Position numbers and translations under genes: made by a program | In this document: positions 32,569 to 41,023 of the stretch, in pieces | Position numbering within the stretch: the stretch's first letter is position 1 | How the letters are laid out: every line of letters starts with the position of its first letter | The notes under the pieces: generated by a model | What the model saw: only the letters and a program-made list of their open reading frames with translations | Told to the model about the DNA's origin: nothing | Databases searched by the model: none | Assembly (NCBI GenBank): GCA_035701115.1 | Contig: DASSOA010000154.1 | Coordinates: 1-44,779 of the forward strand | Direction of reading: 5' to 3' | Length of the DNA stretch: 44,779 nucleotides | Source: DASSKW01 sp035701115 | GTDB taxonomy: Bacteria; Pseudomonadota; Gammaproteobacteria; Natronospirales; REEB76

Positions 32569-33113
32569 TGCGGCTGGTGATCCTGGACAGGGACGGCGTC
32601 ATCAACCGGGATTCGGACGCCTACATCAAGTCGCCGTCTGAATGGGTTCCGTTACCCGGCAGCCTCGAGGCGATCGCACGTCTGAAGCGCGCCGGATATA
32701 CGGTTGTGGTCGCCAGCAACCAGTCCGGCGTGGGGCGCGGATTATTCGGCCCGAGCACACTCAATGACATCCATGAAAAGATGCAGACGGCGCTGGCAGC
32801 GTTCGGTGCAAAACTGGATGGGATCTATTACTGCCCGCATCGCCCCGATGAAGAGTGCACGTGCCGCAAACCCGCGCCTGGACTGCTGCAGCAAATCGCC
32901 GCGCAGTTCCACGTCGCGCTGGATGACGTTCCTGCCATCGGCGACAGCCTGCGGGATCTGCAAGCTGCCCGGGCCGTTCACGCGCGTCCCATTCTGGTGC
33001 TGACCGGAAAAGGGCGAGACACGCAGGAGCATTTGCCGGCGGATTTCAGTAACACGGAGGTTTATCCGGATCTTGCTGCCGCGGTGGATGCGTTACTGGA
33101 AGAGCGCCAATGA
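32568..33113 (+). CDS. gmhB: D-glycero-beta-D-manno-heptose 1,7-bisphosphate 7-phosphatase
   Basis: A 181-residue HAD phosphatase in the ADP-heptose pathway for lipopolysaccharide inner core. The nucleophile motif is LDRDGVIN (Asp7 and Asp9). A structural zinc loop is CPHRPDEECTCRKPAPG, and motif IV is AIGDSLRDLQAA. The start shares one base with the glyS stop and the end overlaps the acyltransferase start by four bases. The gene order supports GmhB over other histidinol-phosphatase-like HAD enzymes. Confidence 0.94.
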   Translation: MRLVILDRDGVINRDSDAYIKSPSEWVPLPGSLEAIARLKRAGYTVVVASNQSGVGRGLFGPSTLNDIHEKMQTALAAFGAKLDGIYYCPHRPDEECTCRKPAPGLLQQIAAQFHVALDDVPAIGDSLRDLQAARAVHARPILVLTGKGRDTQEHLPADFSNTEVYPDLAAAVDALLEERQ

Positions 33114-33871
33114 TTGGCCTTTTCCTGCGCTCGCTGCTGTTCAACATGTTTTATGTGACGAGTGCGGGGCTTTTCTGCATTCCGGTGGCGTTGTCGACGC
33201 CGTTTGGGCCCCGCTTCGGCTACCGTGTCGCCGCCTTGTGGGTAAGGCTCAACTTCTGGCTGCTGAAACATCTGGTGCGTCTCGATTATCGGATCGAGGG
33301 GCGCGAGAACATTCCGGCGCAATGCGCAATCGCGTATTGGAAACATCAATCGGCGTGGGAGACGCTTGCCATGGTGGTGACCTTCCCGCCTCAGGCCTGG
33401 GTGCTGAAGCGCGAGCTGATGCGGGTGCCGTTGCTTGGACAGGCATTGCTCGCATTTGAGCCGATCGCCGTGGATCGCGGGTCCGGCCAAGCCGCGGTCA
33501 ACCAGGTAGTACGTGTAGGCAAAAAGCGGCTGCTCGAAGAACATTTGTGGGTGATGATTTTTCCCGAAGGAACCCGCATGCCGCCGGGTACGACGCGCCG
33601 CTATGGCCTGAGCGGCGCACTGCTGGCCGATGCGACGGGAAAACCGATTATTCCGGTGGCACATAATGCCGGGGATTTCTGGCGCCGCAATGCGTTCATG
33701 AAATATCCGGGCACCATTCAGGTCCGGATCGGCAAACCGGTTTACGCGAATGGCCGCCCGCCACAGGAAGTGAACGCCGAAATTCAGGCCTGGATTGAAA
33801 ACCGGATGAAGGAAATCAGTCCGGGTTATGCCGGCACGGTCCTCGAACGCCGCAAGGGACCGGGCCGCTGA
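33110..33871 (+). CDS. plsC: 1-acyl-sn-glycerol-3-phosphate acyltransferase (PlsC family)
   Basis: A 253-residue membrane acyltransferase making phosphatidic acid. An N-terminal hydrophobic helix (about 3-28) precedes the catalytic motif KHQSAWE (His79). Position 84 is Glu, so the motif is HX4E rather than the classical HX4D, a variant seen in many beta- and some gammaproteobacterial members. FPEGTR (151-156) is the phosphate-binding motif. It overlaps gmhB as ATGA. The next gene, gyrB, is convergent only 15 bases away with no visible terminator. Confidence 0.92.
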   Translation: MIGLFLRSLLFNMFYVTSAGLFCIPVALSTPFGPRFGYRVAALWVRLNFWLLKHLVRLDYRIEGRENIPAQCAIAYWKHQSAWETLAMVVTFPPQAWVLKRELMRVPLLGQALLAFEPIAVDRGSGQAAVNQVVRVGKKRLLEEHLWVMIFPEGTRMPPGTTRRYGLSGALLADATGKPIIPVAHNAGDFWRRNAFMKYPGTIQVRIGKPVYANGRPPQEVNAEIQAWIENRMKEISPGYAGTVLERRKGPGR

Positions 33872-33886
33872 GACGGCCCACCGTCC

Positions 33887-36304
33887 TCAAACGTCGAGAT
33901 TGGCGACCTCAAGCGCATTTTTCTCGATGAATTCACGCCGCGGTTCGACGGCGTCGCCCATCAAGGTCGTGAACACGTCGCTTGCGCTGTTGGCATCCTC
34001 GATCTTTACCCTCAGCAGACGCCGGGTTTCGGTATTCATGGTGGTTTCCCACAACTGCTCGGGATTCATTTCACCCAGACCTTTGTAACGCTGGATGGCC
34101 TGGCCGCGTTTGGCTTCGTCGAGCAACCAGGTCATCGCCTGCTTGAAACTCGAAACGTCCTGACGACGGTCACCACGGACCACGTAGGCACCCTCGCCGA
34201 TCAGACCATCGAGCTGCGTACCCAGTGCGGCAATGTGCTTGTATTCGCCGGAGCTGAAGAACTCACGATGAATCAGTTTCTCGGTTGCGAGCCCGTGATG
34301 GATGCGTGTGATCCTGAAACTCGGCACATCGCGTGATGCTTCCTTGTGAATCGCAACTTGGTAGCGCGTGCCGGTGCCATCGTCGACATTGAGACGCTGT
34401 TCAAGCTGCGCCGCCCAGTCGGCAAGCCAGCCTGCATCAGCGAACCGTTCTGCACTGACCACGGGAACGTAAAGCAGTTTCTCCAGCACGCGTCCGTCGT
34501 AACGCCGGGCCCAGCGTCGGGTCATGGCCATCACATCCATGTATTGGGCGGCAAGCGTTTCCAGCGCGGCGCCGCTCATCGGCGGCGCGCTGTCATTCAA
34601 ATGCAATTGCGCGCCATCGACAGACGCGCGCAGCAGCATGCTGTTGAGTTCTGTATCATCCTTGACATACTGCTCCTGCTTGCCGCGTTTCACCTTGTAC
34701 AACGGCGGTTGCGCAATGTAGACGTGACCGCGGGCGATCAGTTCCGGCATCTGCCGGTAGAAGAAGGTCAGCAGCAGCGTGCGGATGTGCGATCCATCAA
34801 CGTCCGCATCGGTCATGATGATGATGCGGTGATAGCGCAGTTTGTCCGGATTGAATTCTTCCTTGCCGATACCGCAGCCGAGCGCGGTTATCAACGTGCC
34901 GACTTCGGCTGAGGACAGCATCTTGTCGAAGCGGGCTTTTTCGACGTTGAGAATCTTGCCCTTGAGCGGCAGGATGGCCTGATACTTGCGATCGCGCCCC
35001 TGCTTCGCGGAGCCGCCCGCGGAATCGCCTTCGACCAGAAACAGTTCCGACAACGCCGGATCACGCTCCTGGCAATCTGCGAGTTTCCCTGGCAAACCGG
35101 CAATATCGAGTGCGCCCTTGCGTCGCGTCATCTCGCGCGCCTTGCGTGCTGCTTCGCGCGCGCGCGCCGCATCAATCACTTTGCCGACGATGATCTTTGC
35201 TTCGGCGGGTTTTTCCAGCAGGAATTCCTGAAAGCGTTCCGCCATCAGCGATTCCACCACACCTTTCACTTCCGACGAAACCAGTTTGTCCTTGGTCTGC
35301 GACGAAAACTTGGGGTCCGGAAGTTTTACTGAAATGATTGCGGTCAGTCCTTCGCGCGCATCGTCACCCGTCATGGGGATCTTTTCTTTCTTCGCCAATC
35401 CTTCGGTCTCGATGTAGCTGTTGATGGTGCGCGTCAGTGCGGCACGGAAACCGGCCAGATGTGTACCACCGTCGCGCTGCGGAATATTGTTGGTGAAGCA
35501 ATACACCGTTTCCTGGTAGGAATCGTTCCACTGCATCGCGATTTCGACCGTAACGCGGTCACGTTCACTGACGAAATGAAACACGCTGCCGTGCAAGGCC
35601 TGCTTGTTGCGGTTCAAGTGTTCGACGAACGCCCGGATTCCGCCTTCATACTGGAACGTCTCGCGCTTGTCGCTGCGCTCGTCGTGCAGCAGGATGCGCA
35701 CGCCGGAATTCAGGAACGACAGTTCGCGCAAGCGTCGCGCGAGCACGTCATAACTGAACTCGATGTGAGTGAAAATCTTCGCGCTGGGCTTGAAGCGGAT
35801 TTCGGTGCCGGTCCCCTCCGCGTCACCTACCACCCGGAGCGGGTATTGCGGCTCTCCATCCCGGTAGTCCTGTTCATGCAGTTTGCCGTCGCGGCGGATC
35901 GTGAGATGCAGGTGTTCGGACAGGGCGTTGACTACCGAAACGCCGACACCATGCAGTCCACCCGACACTTTGTAGGAATTTTCGTCAAATTTTCCGCCGG
36001 CATGCAGGATGGTCATGATGACCTCGGCGGCGGAACGCCCCTCCTCCTTGTGGATATCGACCGGGATGCCGCGCCCGTTATCGCTGACTGTCACCGACTC
36101 ATCTTCGTGGATCGTAACGCTGATTTCGGTGCAATAGCCCGCCAGAGCCTCGTCAATGGAGTTATCCACCACTTCAAAGACCATGTGGTGCAGACCGGTG
36201 CCGTCATCGGTGTCGCCGATATACATCCCGGGGCGCTTGCGGACAGCGTCGAGCCCCTTTAAGACCTTGATATTGCTGGAATCGTAGCGTTTCGTATCAG
36301 CCAT
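33887..36304 (-). CDS. gyrB: DNA gyrase subunit B
   Basis: An 805-residue type IIA topoisomerase subunit of the long gram-negative form. The GHKL ATPase motifs are EVVDNSIDEALAG, DNGRGIPVDIH and GGLHGVGVSVVNALS, and QTKDKLVSSEV contacts the transducer. The TOPRIM motifs are ELFLVEGDSAGGSAKQGRDR and DADVDGSHIRTLLLTFFYRQMP. The extra about 170-residue insert of gammaproteobacterial GyrB lies near 560-730, and the tail is QRYKGLGEMNPEQLWETTM. It is last in dnaA-dnaN-recF-gyrB, 27 bases after recF. Confidence 0.98.
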   Translation of the reverse strand: MADTKRYDSSNIKVLKGLDAVRKRPGMYIGDTDDGTGLHHMVFEVVDNSIDEALAGYCTEISVTIHEDESVTVSDNGRGIPVDIHKEEGRSAAEVIMTILHAGGKFDENSYKVSGGLHGVGVSVVNALSEHLHLTIRRDGKLHEQDYRDGEPQYPLRVVGDAEGTGTEIRFKPSAKIFTHIEFSYDVLARRLRELSFLNSGVRILLHDERSDKRETFQYEGGIRAFVEHLNRNKQALHGSVFHFVSERDRVTVEIAMQWNDSYQETVYCFTNNIPQRDGGTHLAGFRAALTRTINSYIETEGLAKKEKIPMTGDDAREGLTAIISVKLPDPKFSSQTKDKLVSSEVKGVVESLMAERFQEFLLEKPAEAKIIVGKVIDAARAREAARKAREMTRRKGALDIAGLPGKLADCQERDPALSELFLVEGDSAGGSAKQGRDRKYQAILPLKGKILNVEKARFDKMLSSAEVGTLITALGCGIGKEEFNPDKLRYHRIIIMTDADVDGSHIRTLLLTFFYRQMPELIARGHVYIAQPPLYKVKRGKQEQYVKDDTELNSMLLRASVDGAQLHLNDSAPPMSGAALETLAAQYMDVMAMTRRWARRYDGRVLEKLLYVPVVSAERFADAGWLADWAAQLEQRLNVDDGTGTRYQVAIHKEASRDVPSFRITRIHHGLATEKLIHREFFSSGEYKHIAALGTQLDGLIGEGAYVVRGDRRQDVSSFKQAMTWLLDEAKRGQAIQRYKGLGEMNPEQLWETTMNTETRRLLRVKIEDANSASDVFTTLMGDAVEPRREFIEKNALEVANLDV

Positions 36305-36331
36305 GGGAGTGGGTTCCGATAGAACGGATCA

Positions 36332-37402
36332 TTATACCACCTGCTCGATGTGTCCCTGTTCCACGTGGAACACTCTGGGCTCGAGACGTGCAGGCAGACT
36401 TTCGCGGGCAACAGCCGTAATCAGGGCCTGTGCGCCGGTTTCCAGGATCTGCTCGGCAAATCTGCCCAGATGCTCGCTGTCCAGCTCCGATGGCAGATCG
36501 TCCAGTAGCAGAACACAGGCTTGTCCGGTCACTACTCTGTATTGCGCGGCCTGGGCCAGCAGCAAGGTTCCCGCTAGGATTTTTTCCTGGCCTCGGGAAA
36601 TCCTGTCCCTGGCCGGACGGCCATCGACCCTGATTGTGATATCTGCGCGATGCGGGCCGGCCTGGGTGGCGCCTTGGGCACGATCCCGCTCCCTGGATGC
36701 TGACAGCGCGTGCCCCAGTTCCTGCTCGTCTGGCCAGCCTTGACGGTAGTCAAGCTGGACTTCAAGCCCGCCCAAGGCGTCCCCCGCCCACCGCGCGGCC
36801 GAACCGGCCAGAGATTCGAGGTAACGACGCCTGAACCCGTCCAGCAACAGGCCTGATGCCGCCAGTTCATTATCCCAACCGCTTATCTGACTTCCCGGAC
36901 GCGCTGCGCGCAAAAGTGCATTGCGCTGCTGAAGCGCCCTTTGATAACGGCGCCACACCGCAAAAAACCCTGGTTCCACGTGGAACACACCCCAATCCAG
37001 GAATTGGCGGCGGTGCCGCGGCCCCCCATCTATTAACAAGTGCGCCTGGCTGTCGATCAGTTGCACCGGCAGCGTTTCCGCCAGTTCCGCCAGCCCTGTC
37101 GCCGGACGGCCGCCGATGCGGACCTTGAGCCCCCCTTGTTCTTTGCCGAGTCCTACGGTGACGGGGCCATGCGGGGTCCCGACCCGGCCAATAACCTGAA
37201 ACCCCTTGCTGCCGAAACGGGAAACAGGGTCGAGGTGCCCGCTCCGGAAGGAACGCCCGCGGCCGAGCAAAAACACCGCTTCGAGGACACTGGTTTTACC
37301 GGATGCATTGGCCCCGAACACCAGATTGACCCCGGGCGAAAATGTAAGCTCCGCACGTTCAAAGCAACGAAAGTCGCGCAGTGAGAGGCTGAACAGCCCC
37401 AT
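36332..37402 (-). CDS. recF: DNA replication and repair protein RecF
   Basis: A 356-residue SMC-like ATPase that helps RecOR load RecA at gaps. Walker A is FGANASGKTS (about 30-39). The ABC signature region is SRGQEKILAGTLLLAQA, and Walker B is VLLLDDLPSELD. The start MGLFSLSLRDFRCFERAEL fits the family. It begins 12 bases after the dnaN stop, in the standard replication-gene order. Confidence 0.97.
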   Translation of the reverse strand: MGLFSLSLRDFRCFERAELTFSPGVNLVFGANASGKTSVLEAVFLLGRGRSFRSGHLDPVSRFGSKGFQVIGRVGTPHGPVTVGLGKEQGGLKVRIGGRPATGLAELAETLPVQLIDSQAHLLIDGGPRHRRQFLDWGVFHVEPGFFAVWRRYQRALQQRNALLRAARPGSQISGWDNELAASGLLLDGFRRRYLESLAGSAARWAGDALGGLEVQLDYRQGWPDEQELGHALSASRERDRAQGATQAGPHRADITIRVDGRPARDRISRGQEKILAGTLLLAQAAQYRVVTGQACVLLLDDLPSELDSEHLGRFAEQILETGAQALITAVARESLPARLEPRVFHVEQGHIEQVV

Positions 37403-37414
37403 GGTTTCCCGCTA

Positions 37415-38515
37415 TCAGAGTCGCATCGGCATGACGACGTACCGACAGTCCTGCTTGTCCGGCTCCTGAATCAGGCAGCTGCTGTTGGAATCCGTCAGCG
37501 TCATTACTACCTGCTCCGAAGTCAGCGCGGCCAGCGCGTCAAGCAAATAGCTCACATTGAACCCGATCTCGAGTTCCCCACCCTGGTACTGGACCTCGAC
37601 CTCATCCTCCGCTTCTTCCTGCTCGGGATTGTGGGCCTGAATTCTCAGTTTGGAGTTCTCCAGGTTCAACCGGATTCCGCGATACTTCTCATTCGATAAA
37701 ATCGCAGCACGGGTCAGCGCTTCGCGAAGCGCCTGGCGCTCGACGGATATCACCTTGTCGCCACCCTTCGGTACGACCCGTTCATACTCCGGAAATCTGC
37801 CGTCAATAAGCTTCGATGTGAAGCGAATTCCGCTTAATTGAACGCGAACGTGATTGGTCCCCAGTTCCACCTTGGCCTCGTCGTCTGTATCGCCAAGCAA
37901 ACGCTGCAATTCAATGACGCCTTTCCGAGGCAGGATGACCTGCTGCGAGGGCATGTCGCCCATGTCTGCCTCGAGATCGCAAAGCGCAAGCCGATGGCCG
38001 TCCGTCGCCACGGCCCGGAGGCGCTTGTCGCTGGTCTCCAGCAGCAAGCCGTTGAGGTAATAGCGGACATCCTGCTGCGCCATCGAGAAAGCCGTCCGGT
38101 TTATGAGCGCACGCAACTGCTTTTGCAACAAGGAAAAACTCCGCTGCACGCGAATATCCTCTACCGCCGGAAAATCCGCGGCCGGCAACGTCGCCAGGCT
38201 GAACCGGCTGCGGCCGGAACGCAGCACCAGACGACCCTTGTCGAGCATCACTGATACGTTGGCGCCTTCCGGAAGCGCCCGGCAGATATCCAGCAACTTG
38301 CGCGCCGGTACCGTCACCTCACCCTGCTCCGACGCGCTCACCGTGGTGTGCGCCACCAGCTCAACTTCCATGTCGGTCGCCGTCACCGAAAGAATATTGT
38401 CGGTAACCGATAGCAGAACGTTGGCAAGAATGGGCATCGTCTGCCGCCGTTCGACCACGCCCGCAACGGATTGAATCGGCCCCAGCAAGGTATCGCGCAA
38501 GATGTCGAATTTCAT
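37415..38515 (-). CDS. dnaN: DNA polymerase III beta sliding clamp
   Basis: A 366-residue ring-forming clamp of three similar domains, the same length as E. coli DnaN. MKFDILRDTLLGPIQSVAGVVERRQTMPIL, FPAVEDI, YYLNGLLLE, DGHRLAL, VILPRKGVIEL and the C-terminal YVVMPMRL (part of the clamp-binding pocket) are characteristic. AAGGA lies about ten bases before the ATG. It is separated from dnaA by 226 bases that contain DnaA boxes. Confidence 0.98.
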   Translation of the reverse strand: MKFDILRDTLLGPIQSVAGVVERRQTMPILANVLLSVTDNILSVTATDMEVELVAHTTVSASEQGEVTVPARKLLDICRALPEGANVSVMLDKGRLVLRSGRSRFSLATLPAADFPAVEDIRVQRSFSLLQKQLRALINRTAFSMAQQDVRYYLNGLLLETSDKRLRAVATDGHRLALCDLEADMGDMPSQQVILPRKGVIELQRLLGDTDDEAKVELGTNHVRVQLSGIRFTSKLIDGRFPEYERVVPKGGDKVISVERQALREALTRAAILSNEKYRGIRLNLENSKLRIQAHNPEQEEAEDEVEVQYQGGELEIGFNVSYLLDALAALTSEQVVMTLTDSNSSCLIQEPDKQDCRYVVMPMRL

Positions 38516-38691
38516 GGAGTTGTTCCTTCCAAATATCTTTAATGTCTTGAAAGTATTCTTGGAAATCTGATTTTGTAATGTCCGGCTGAACCTGTGGAAA
38601 TGTTCATAAATCCTTTATTTTCCAATAGCTTAGCGTGCCTATAACCCTGTTGACGAGCGCCAGATCTCTTGTCCGTTTCCTGTCGCTTATC

Positions 38692-38700
38692 TGTGGATAA
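38692..38700 (-). promoter_or_regulatory. DnaA box (perfect consensus)
   Basis: TGTGGATAA on the plus strand is TTATCCACA on the minus strand. It is embedded in a small dyad, CTTATC-TGTG-GATAAG (38686-38701). Confidence 0.85.
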
Positions 38701-38726
38701 GAATCAGCACACCGGGAGCGCACCGC

Positions 38727-38735
38727 TTATCCACA
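38727..38735 (+). promoter_or_regulatory. DnaA box (perfect consensus)
   Basis: TTATCCACA, 35 bases from the previous box and in the opposite orientation, just beyond the 3' end of dnaA. Confidence 0.85.
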
Positions 38736-38741
38736 GGTTGG

Positions 38742-40067
38742 TCACGTGGTCAGCGTCCGGGTCAGGGTCTGGTAGTCTTCCTCCAGTTTGGTGTCTTCGC
38801 CGCGAAGCTCGCGTATTTTGCGGCACGCATGCAGCACGGTGGTATGGTCCCGGCCACCGAAAGCATCCCCAATTTCAGGAAGACTGTGACTGGTCAGATC
38901 CTTGGCCAGGGACATCGCAACCTGCCGCGGCCGTGCGATGGAACGACTGCGCTTCTTTGAAAGCATGTCACCCGCGCGCACCCGGTAATAGTCGGCGACG
39001 GTCTTCTGAATATTCTCCAGGGTAATCTGGCGTTCCTGCCGCGCCAGGATATCCCGCAGCCACTCCTTGACCCGTTCCTGGGTGATTGCCTGGCCGGTGA
39101 ACTGCGCATTGGCGATGACCCGGCGCAACGCGCCTTCCAGTTCCCGGATATTGGAACTGATTTTCTGCGCGATCAGAAACGCGACATCGCTGGGCAACGC
39201 GACCTGTTCTAGGGCGGCTTTTTTCATCAGGATCGCGACCCGCGTTTCCAGCTCCGGCGGCTCGATCGGCACCGTAAGGCCCCAGCCAAAGCGTGACTTC
39301 AAACGCTCCTCAAGGCCCTCGATTTCCTTCGGATAGCGGTCACAGGTAATGATGACCTGCTGCTGGCTTTCAAGTAACGCATTGAAAGTATGGAAGAATT
39401 CTTCCTGGGAACGTTCCTTGCCGACAAAAAACTGGATATCGTCGATCAGGAGCGCGTCCACCGATCGGTACTGACGCTTGAACTCGTTGATGGTGTTGTG
39501 CTGCAAGGCGCGCACCATGTCATTCACGAATCGTTCGGAATGCACATAGGCAACCCGCGCTTTTGGATTCCGCTCCAGAATGACATGCCCAACCGCGTGC
39601 ATGAGGTGGGTCTTGCCCAAGCCGACGCCGCCGTAGATGAACAGAGGGTTGTAGGCACGGCCGGGGTTTTGTGCGACCTGCTGGCAGGCTGCGACGGCGA
39701 ACTGGTTCGATTTGCCCTCGACGAATCCCGCGAAACTGTATAGCGGGTTCAGCCCGCTGCCGGGCGTCGGCAAAGGCTTTCCCCCCGTTGGGGAGGTGGT
39801 CGGCGCTTCAGCAGGCTGCCCATCCACGCGATCGCCGACTTCGAGCAGAACGCGCCGTTCCCGGTCCTGGGCCAGATCCCGGGCCAGATTGGAGATGCGC
39901 GACAGGAACCGCTCGCGAACCCAGTCCATGACGTACCGGTTCGGCGCCAGCAGCCGCAGGGTTTGATCGTCCTCGAGCGCATGCAGGGGCCGGATCCAGG
40001 TATTGAGCTCCTGTTCCGAGAGCTCGTGTTCCAAACGATCCACGCACCGCGTCCACAGCGATGGCAT
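38742..40067 (-). CDS. dnaA: Chromosomal replication initiator DnaA
   Basis: A 441-residue AAA+ initiator. Domain I is SLWTRCVDRLEHELSEQELNTWIRPL, the linker (about 85-115) is Pro/Gly/Thr-rich, Walker A is GGVGLGKTHLMHAVGH, and Walker B lies in ALLIDDIQFFVGKE. The domain IV DNA-binding signature is GDAFGGRDHTTVLHACRKI. The ATG at 40067, with GAGGA just upstream, gives MPSLWTRC and aligns with E. coli MSLSLWQQC; a GTG four codons earlier and longer starts are possible. A perfect DnaA box at 40177-40185 lies in its upstream region. Confidence 0.97.
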   Translation of the reverse strand: MPSLWTRCVDRLEHELSEQELNTWIRPLHALEDDQTLRLLAPNRYVMDWVRERFLSRISNLARDLAQDRERRVLLEVGDRVDGQPAEAPTTSPTGGKPLPTPGSGLNPLYSFAGFVEGKSNQFAVAACQQVAQNPGRAYNPLFIYGGVGLGKTHLMHAVGHVILERNPKARVAYVHSERFVNDMVRALQHNTINEFKRQYRSVDALLIDDIQFFVGKERSQEEFFHTFNALLESQQQVIITCDRYPKEIEGLEERLKSRFGWGLTVPIEPPELETRVAILMKKAALEQVALPSDVAFLIAQKISSNIRELEGALRRVIANAQFTGQAITQERVKEWLRDILARQERQITLENIQKTVADYYRVRAGDMLSKKRSRSIARPRQVAMSLAKDLTSHSLPEIGDAFGGRDHTTVLHACRKIRELRGEDTKLEEDYQTLTRTLTT

Positions 40068-40176
40068 ATTCCTCGGCACTCCCGACGACGCAAAAGCAAA
40101 GCTTCGAACCCTGACTTCAAGGGTCCGCCCGAAAGCAATCAAGCAAGAGCGGGCAGTCTATACCGCTTGGCTATAC

Positions 40177-40185
40177 TTATCCACA
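40177..40185 (+). promoter_or_regulatory. DnaA box upstream of dnaA
   Basis: TTATCCACA lies in the divergent dnaA-rpmH gap. On the minus strand it is followed about 17 bases later by TATAGA, a possible dnaA -10 box, so the DnaA box would overlap the -35 position and could mediate autorepression. Confidence 0.75.
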
Positions 40186-40218
40186 GCCAACACCATCGCG
40201 ATTTCAAGGCGTTACGTC

Positions 40219-40249
40219 TTGACATACGGCGCCCGCGCACGTCTAATAT
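40219..40249 (+). promoter_or_regulatory. Promoter of rpmH-rnpA-yidD-yidC
   Basis: A perfect -35 TTGACA (40219-40224) is followed by TAATAT (40244-40249, spacer 19) or, with the ideal 17-base spacer, TCTAAT (40242-40247). The rpmH ATG is about 63 bases downstream. Confidence 0.7.
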
Positions 40250-40311
40250 CGCGCCTTTGACCGACGCGGCAGGCCCGCTGCGCGCGCAAGTTTCGAGTTT
40301 CGGATGCCATC

Positions 40312-40446
40312 ATGAAAAGAACCTATCAGCCCAGCAATCTGCACCGTAAACGGACCCATGGCTTCCGCGCCCGTATGTCCACCAAGAACGGACGGCAGGT
40401 GCTGAATGCCCGTCGTGCCAAGGGCCGGGCGAGACTCTGCCCCTAA
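40312..40446 (+). CDS. rpmH: 50S ribosomal protein L34
   Basis: A complete 44-residue L34: it begins MKRTYQPSNLHRKRTHGFRA, continues RMSTKNGRQVLNARRAKGR and ends ARLCP before TAA. Length, basic composition and position (divergent from dnaA, first of rpmH-rnpA-yidD-yidC) all fit. The upstream promoter has a perfect TTGACA. The 3' end overlaps the probable start of rnpA. Confidence 0.98.
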   Translation: MKRTYQPSNLHRKRTHGFRARMSTKNGRQVLNARRAKGRARLCP

Positions 40447-40805
40447 ACGAACCCAGCGCCCGGTTTCCAGCCGATGCCCGGCTGCGCGTCCCGGCGGAAT
40501 TCACCCGAACCTTCCGCCAGGGAATTCGTCTCACGGATACCTGCTTTACCGTCTACGCAGCGCGCTCCGATGTTGCGGCCCGGCTTGGCATTACCGTGGC
40601 CAAGAAGGCCGTCGCCTCGGCAGCTGCCCGTAACCGGATCAAACGTGTTATCCGCGAGCACTTTCGTCAGAGCCGCGCACTGTTGCCGGCCATGGACATC
40701 GTTGTTCAGGCCAAATCCGCCACGGCGCGCACCGGCAATGACGGCCTGAGAGAGAGTCTGCAACGCCACTGGCAGGAACTGATCAAGCGATGCGCAGCAT
40801 CCTGA
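40437..40805 (+). CDS. rnpA: Ribonuclease P protein component
   Basis: A protein of about 122 residues that assists the RNase P RNA in tRNA 5' maturation. FPADARLRVPAEFTRTF corresponds to the E. coli FPRELRLLTPSQFTFVF, and the RNR signature is ARLGITVAKKAVASAAARNRIKRVIREHFR. The frame is open back to a TAA inside rpmH, yet has no ATG, GTG or TTG before the GTG at 40596, which would remove the conserved N-terminal half. I tentatively start at the CTG at 40437 (LPLNEPSARFPADARL), inside the end of rpmH; GCGAG lies just upstream. The end overlaps yidD by 16 bases. A sequencing indel is the alternative explanation. Confidence 0.88.
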   Translation: MPLNEPSARFPADARLRVPAEFTRTFRQGIRLTDTCFTVYAARSDVAARLGITVAKKAVASAAARNRIKRVIREHFRQSRALLPAMDIVVQAKSATARTGNDGLRESLQRHWQELIKRCAAS

Positions 40806-41023
40806 AGTTTTTAATCCACATGTACCAATACACCCTGAGCCCGCTGCTCGGGCCGCGCTGCCGTTTCCATCCATCCTGTTCAACGTATGCGCTGGAAGCC
40901 ATTGACCGGCACGGTGCGCTCTACGGCAGCTGGCTGACGCTGCGCCGTCTGCTGCGCTGTCACCCCCTCAATCCGGGCGGATTCGATCCGGTTCCCGGCC
41001 AGAGACATCACCATCATGGATAA
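40790..41023 (+). CDS. yidD: Membrane protein insertion efficiency factor YidD
   Basis: A 77-residue amphipathic membrane-associated protein. YQYTLSPLLGPRCRFHPSCSTYALEAIDRHG and LLRCHPLNPGGFDPVP are near-invariant family motifs, including the conserved cysteines. It begins inside rnpA (16-base overlap) and ends inside yidC (8-base overlap), so the three are coupled. It assists YidC-dependent membrane insertion. The His-rich tail (RHHHHG) is a natural variation at the C-terminus. Confidence 0.96.
   Translation: MRSILKFLIHMYQYTLSPLLGPRCRFHPSCSTYALEAIDRHGALYGSWLTLRRLLRCHPLNPGGFDPVPGQRHHHHG

Larger units (their letters stand above)
38516..38741. other. Candidate replication origin in the dnaA-dnaN gap
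   Basis: Two perfect DnaA boxes lie at 38692-38700 (TGTGGATAA) and 38727-38735 (TTATCCACA), in inverted orientation, with a weaker TGTGGAAA at 38593-38600. The half near dnaN (38526-38580 and 38603-38632) is clearly AT-rich in an otherwise GC-rich window, as expected for an unwinding element. With dnaA, dnaN, recF and gyrB beside it this is a reasonable oriC candidate; the rpmH-dnaA gap has one box and is the alternative. The dnaN promoter must also lie here. Confidence 0.55.
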
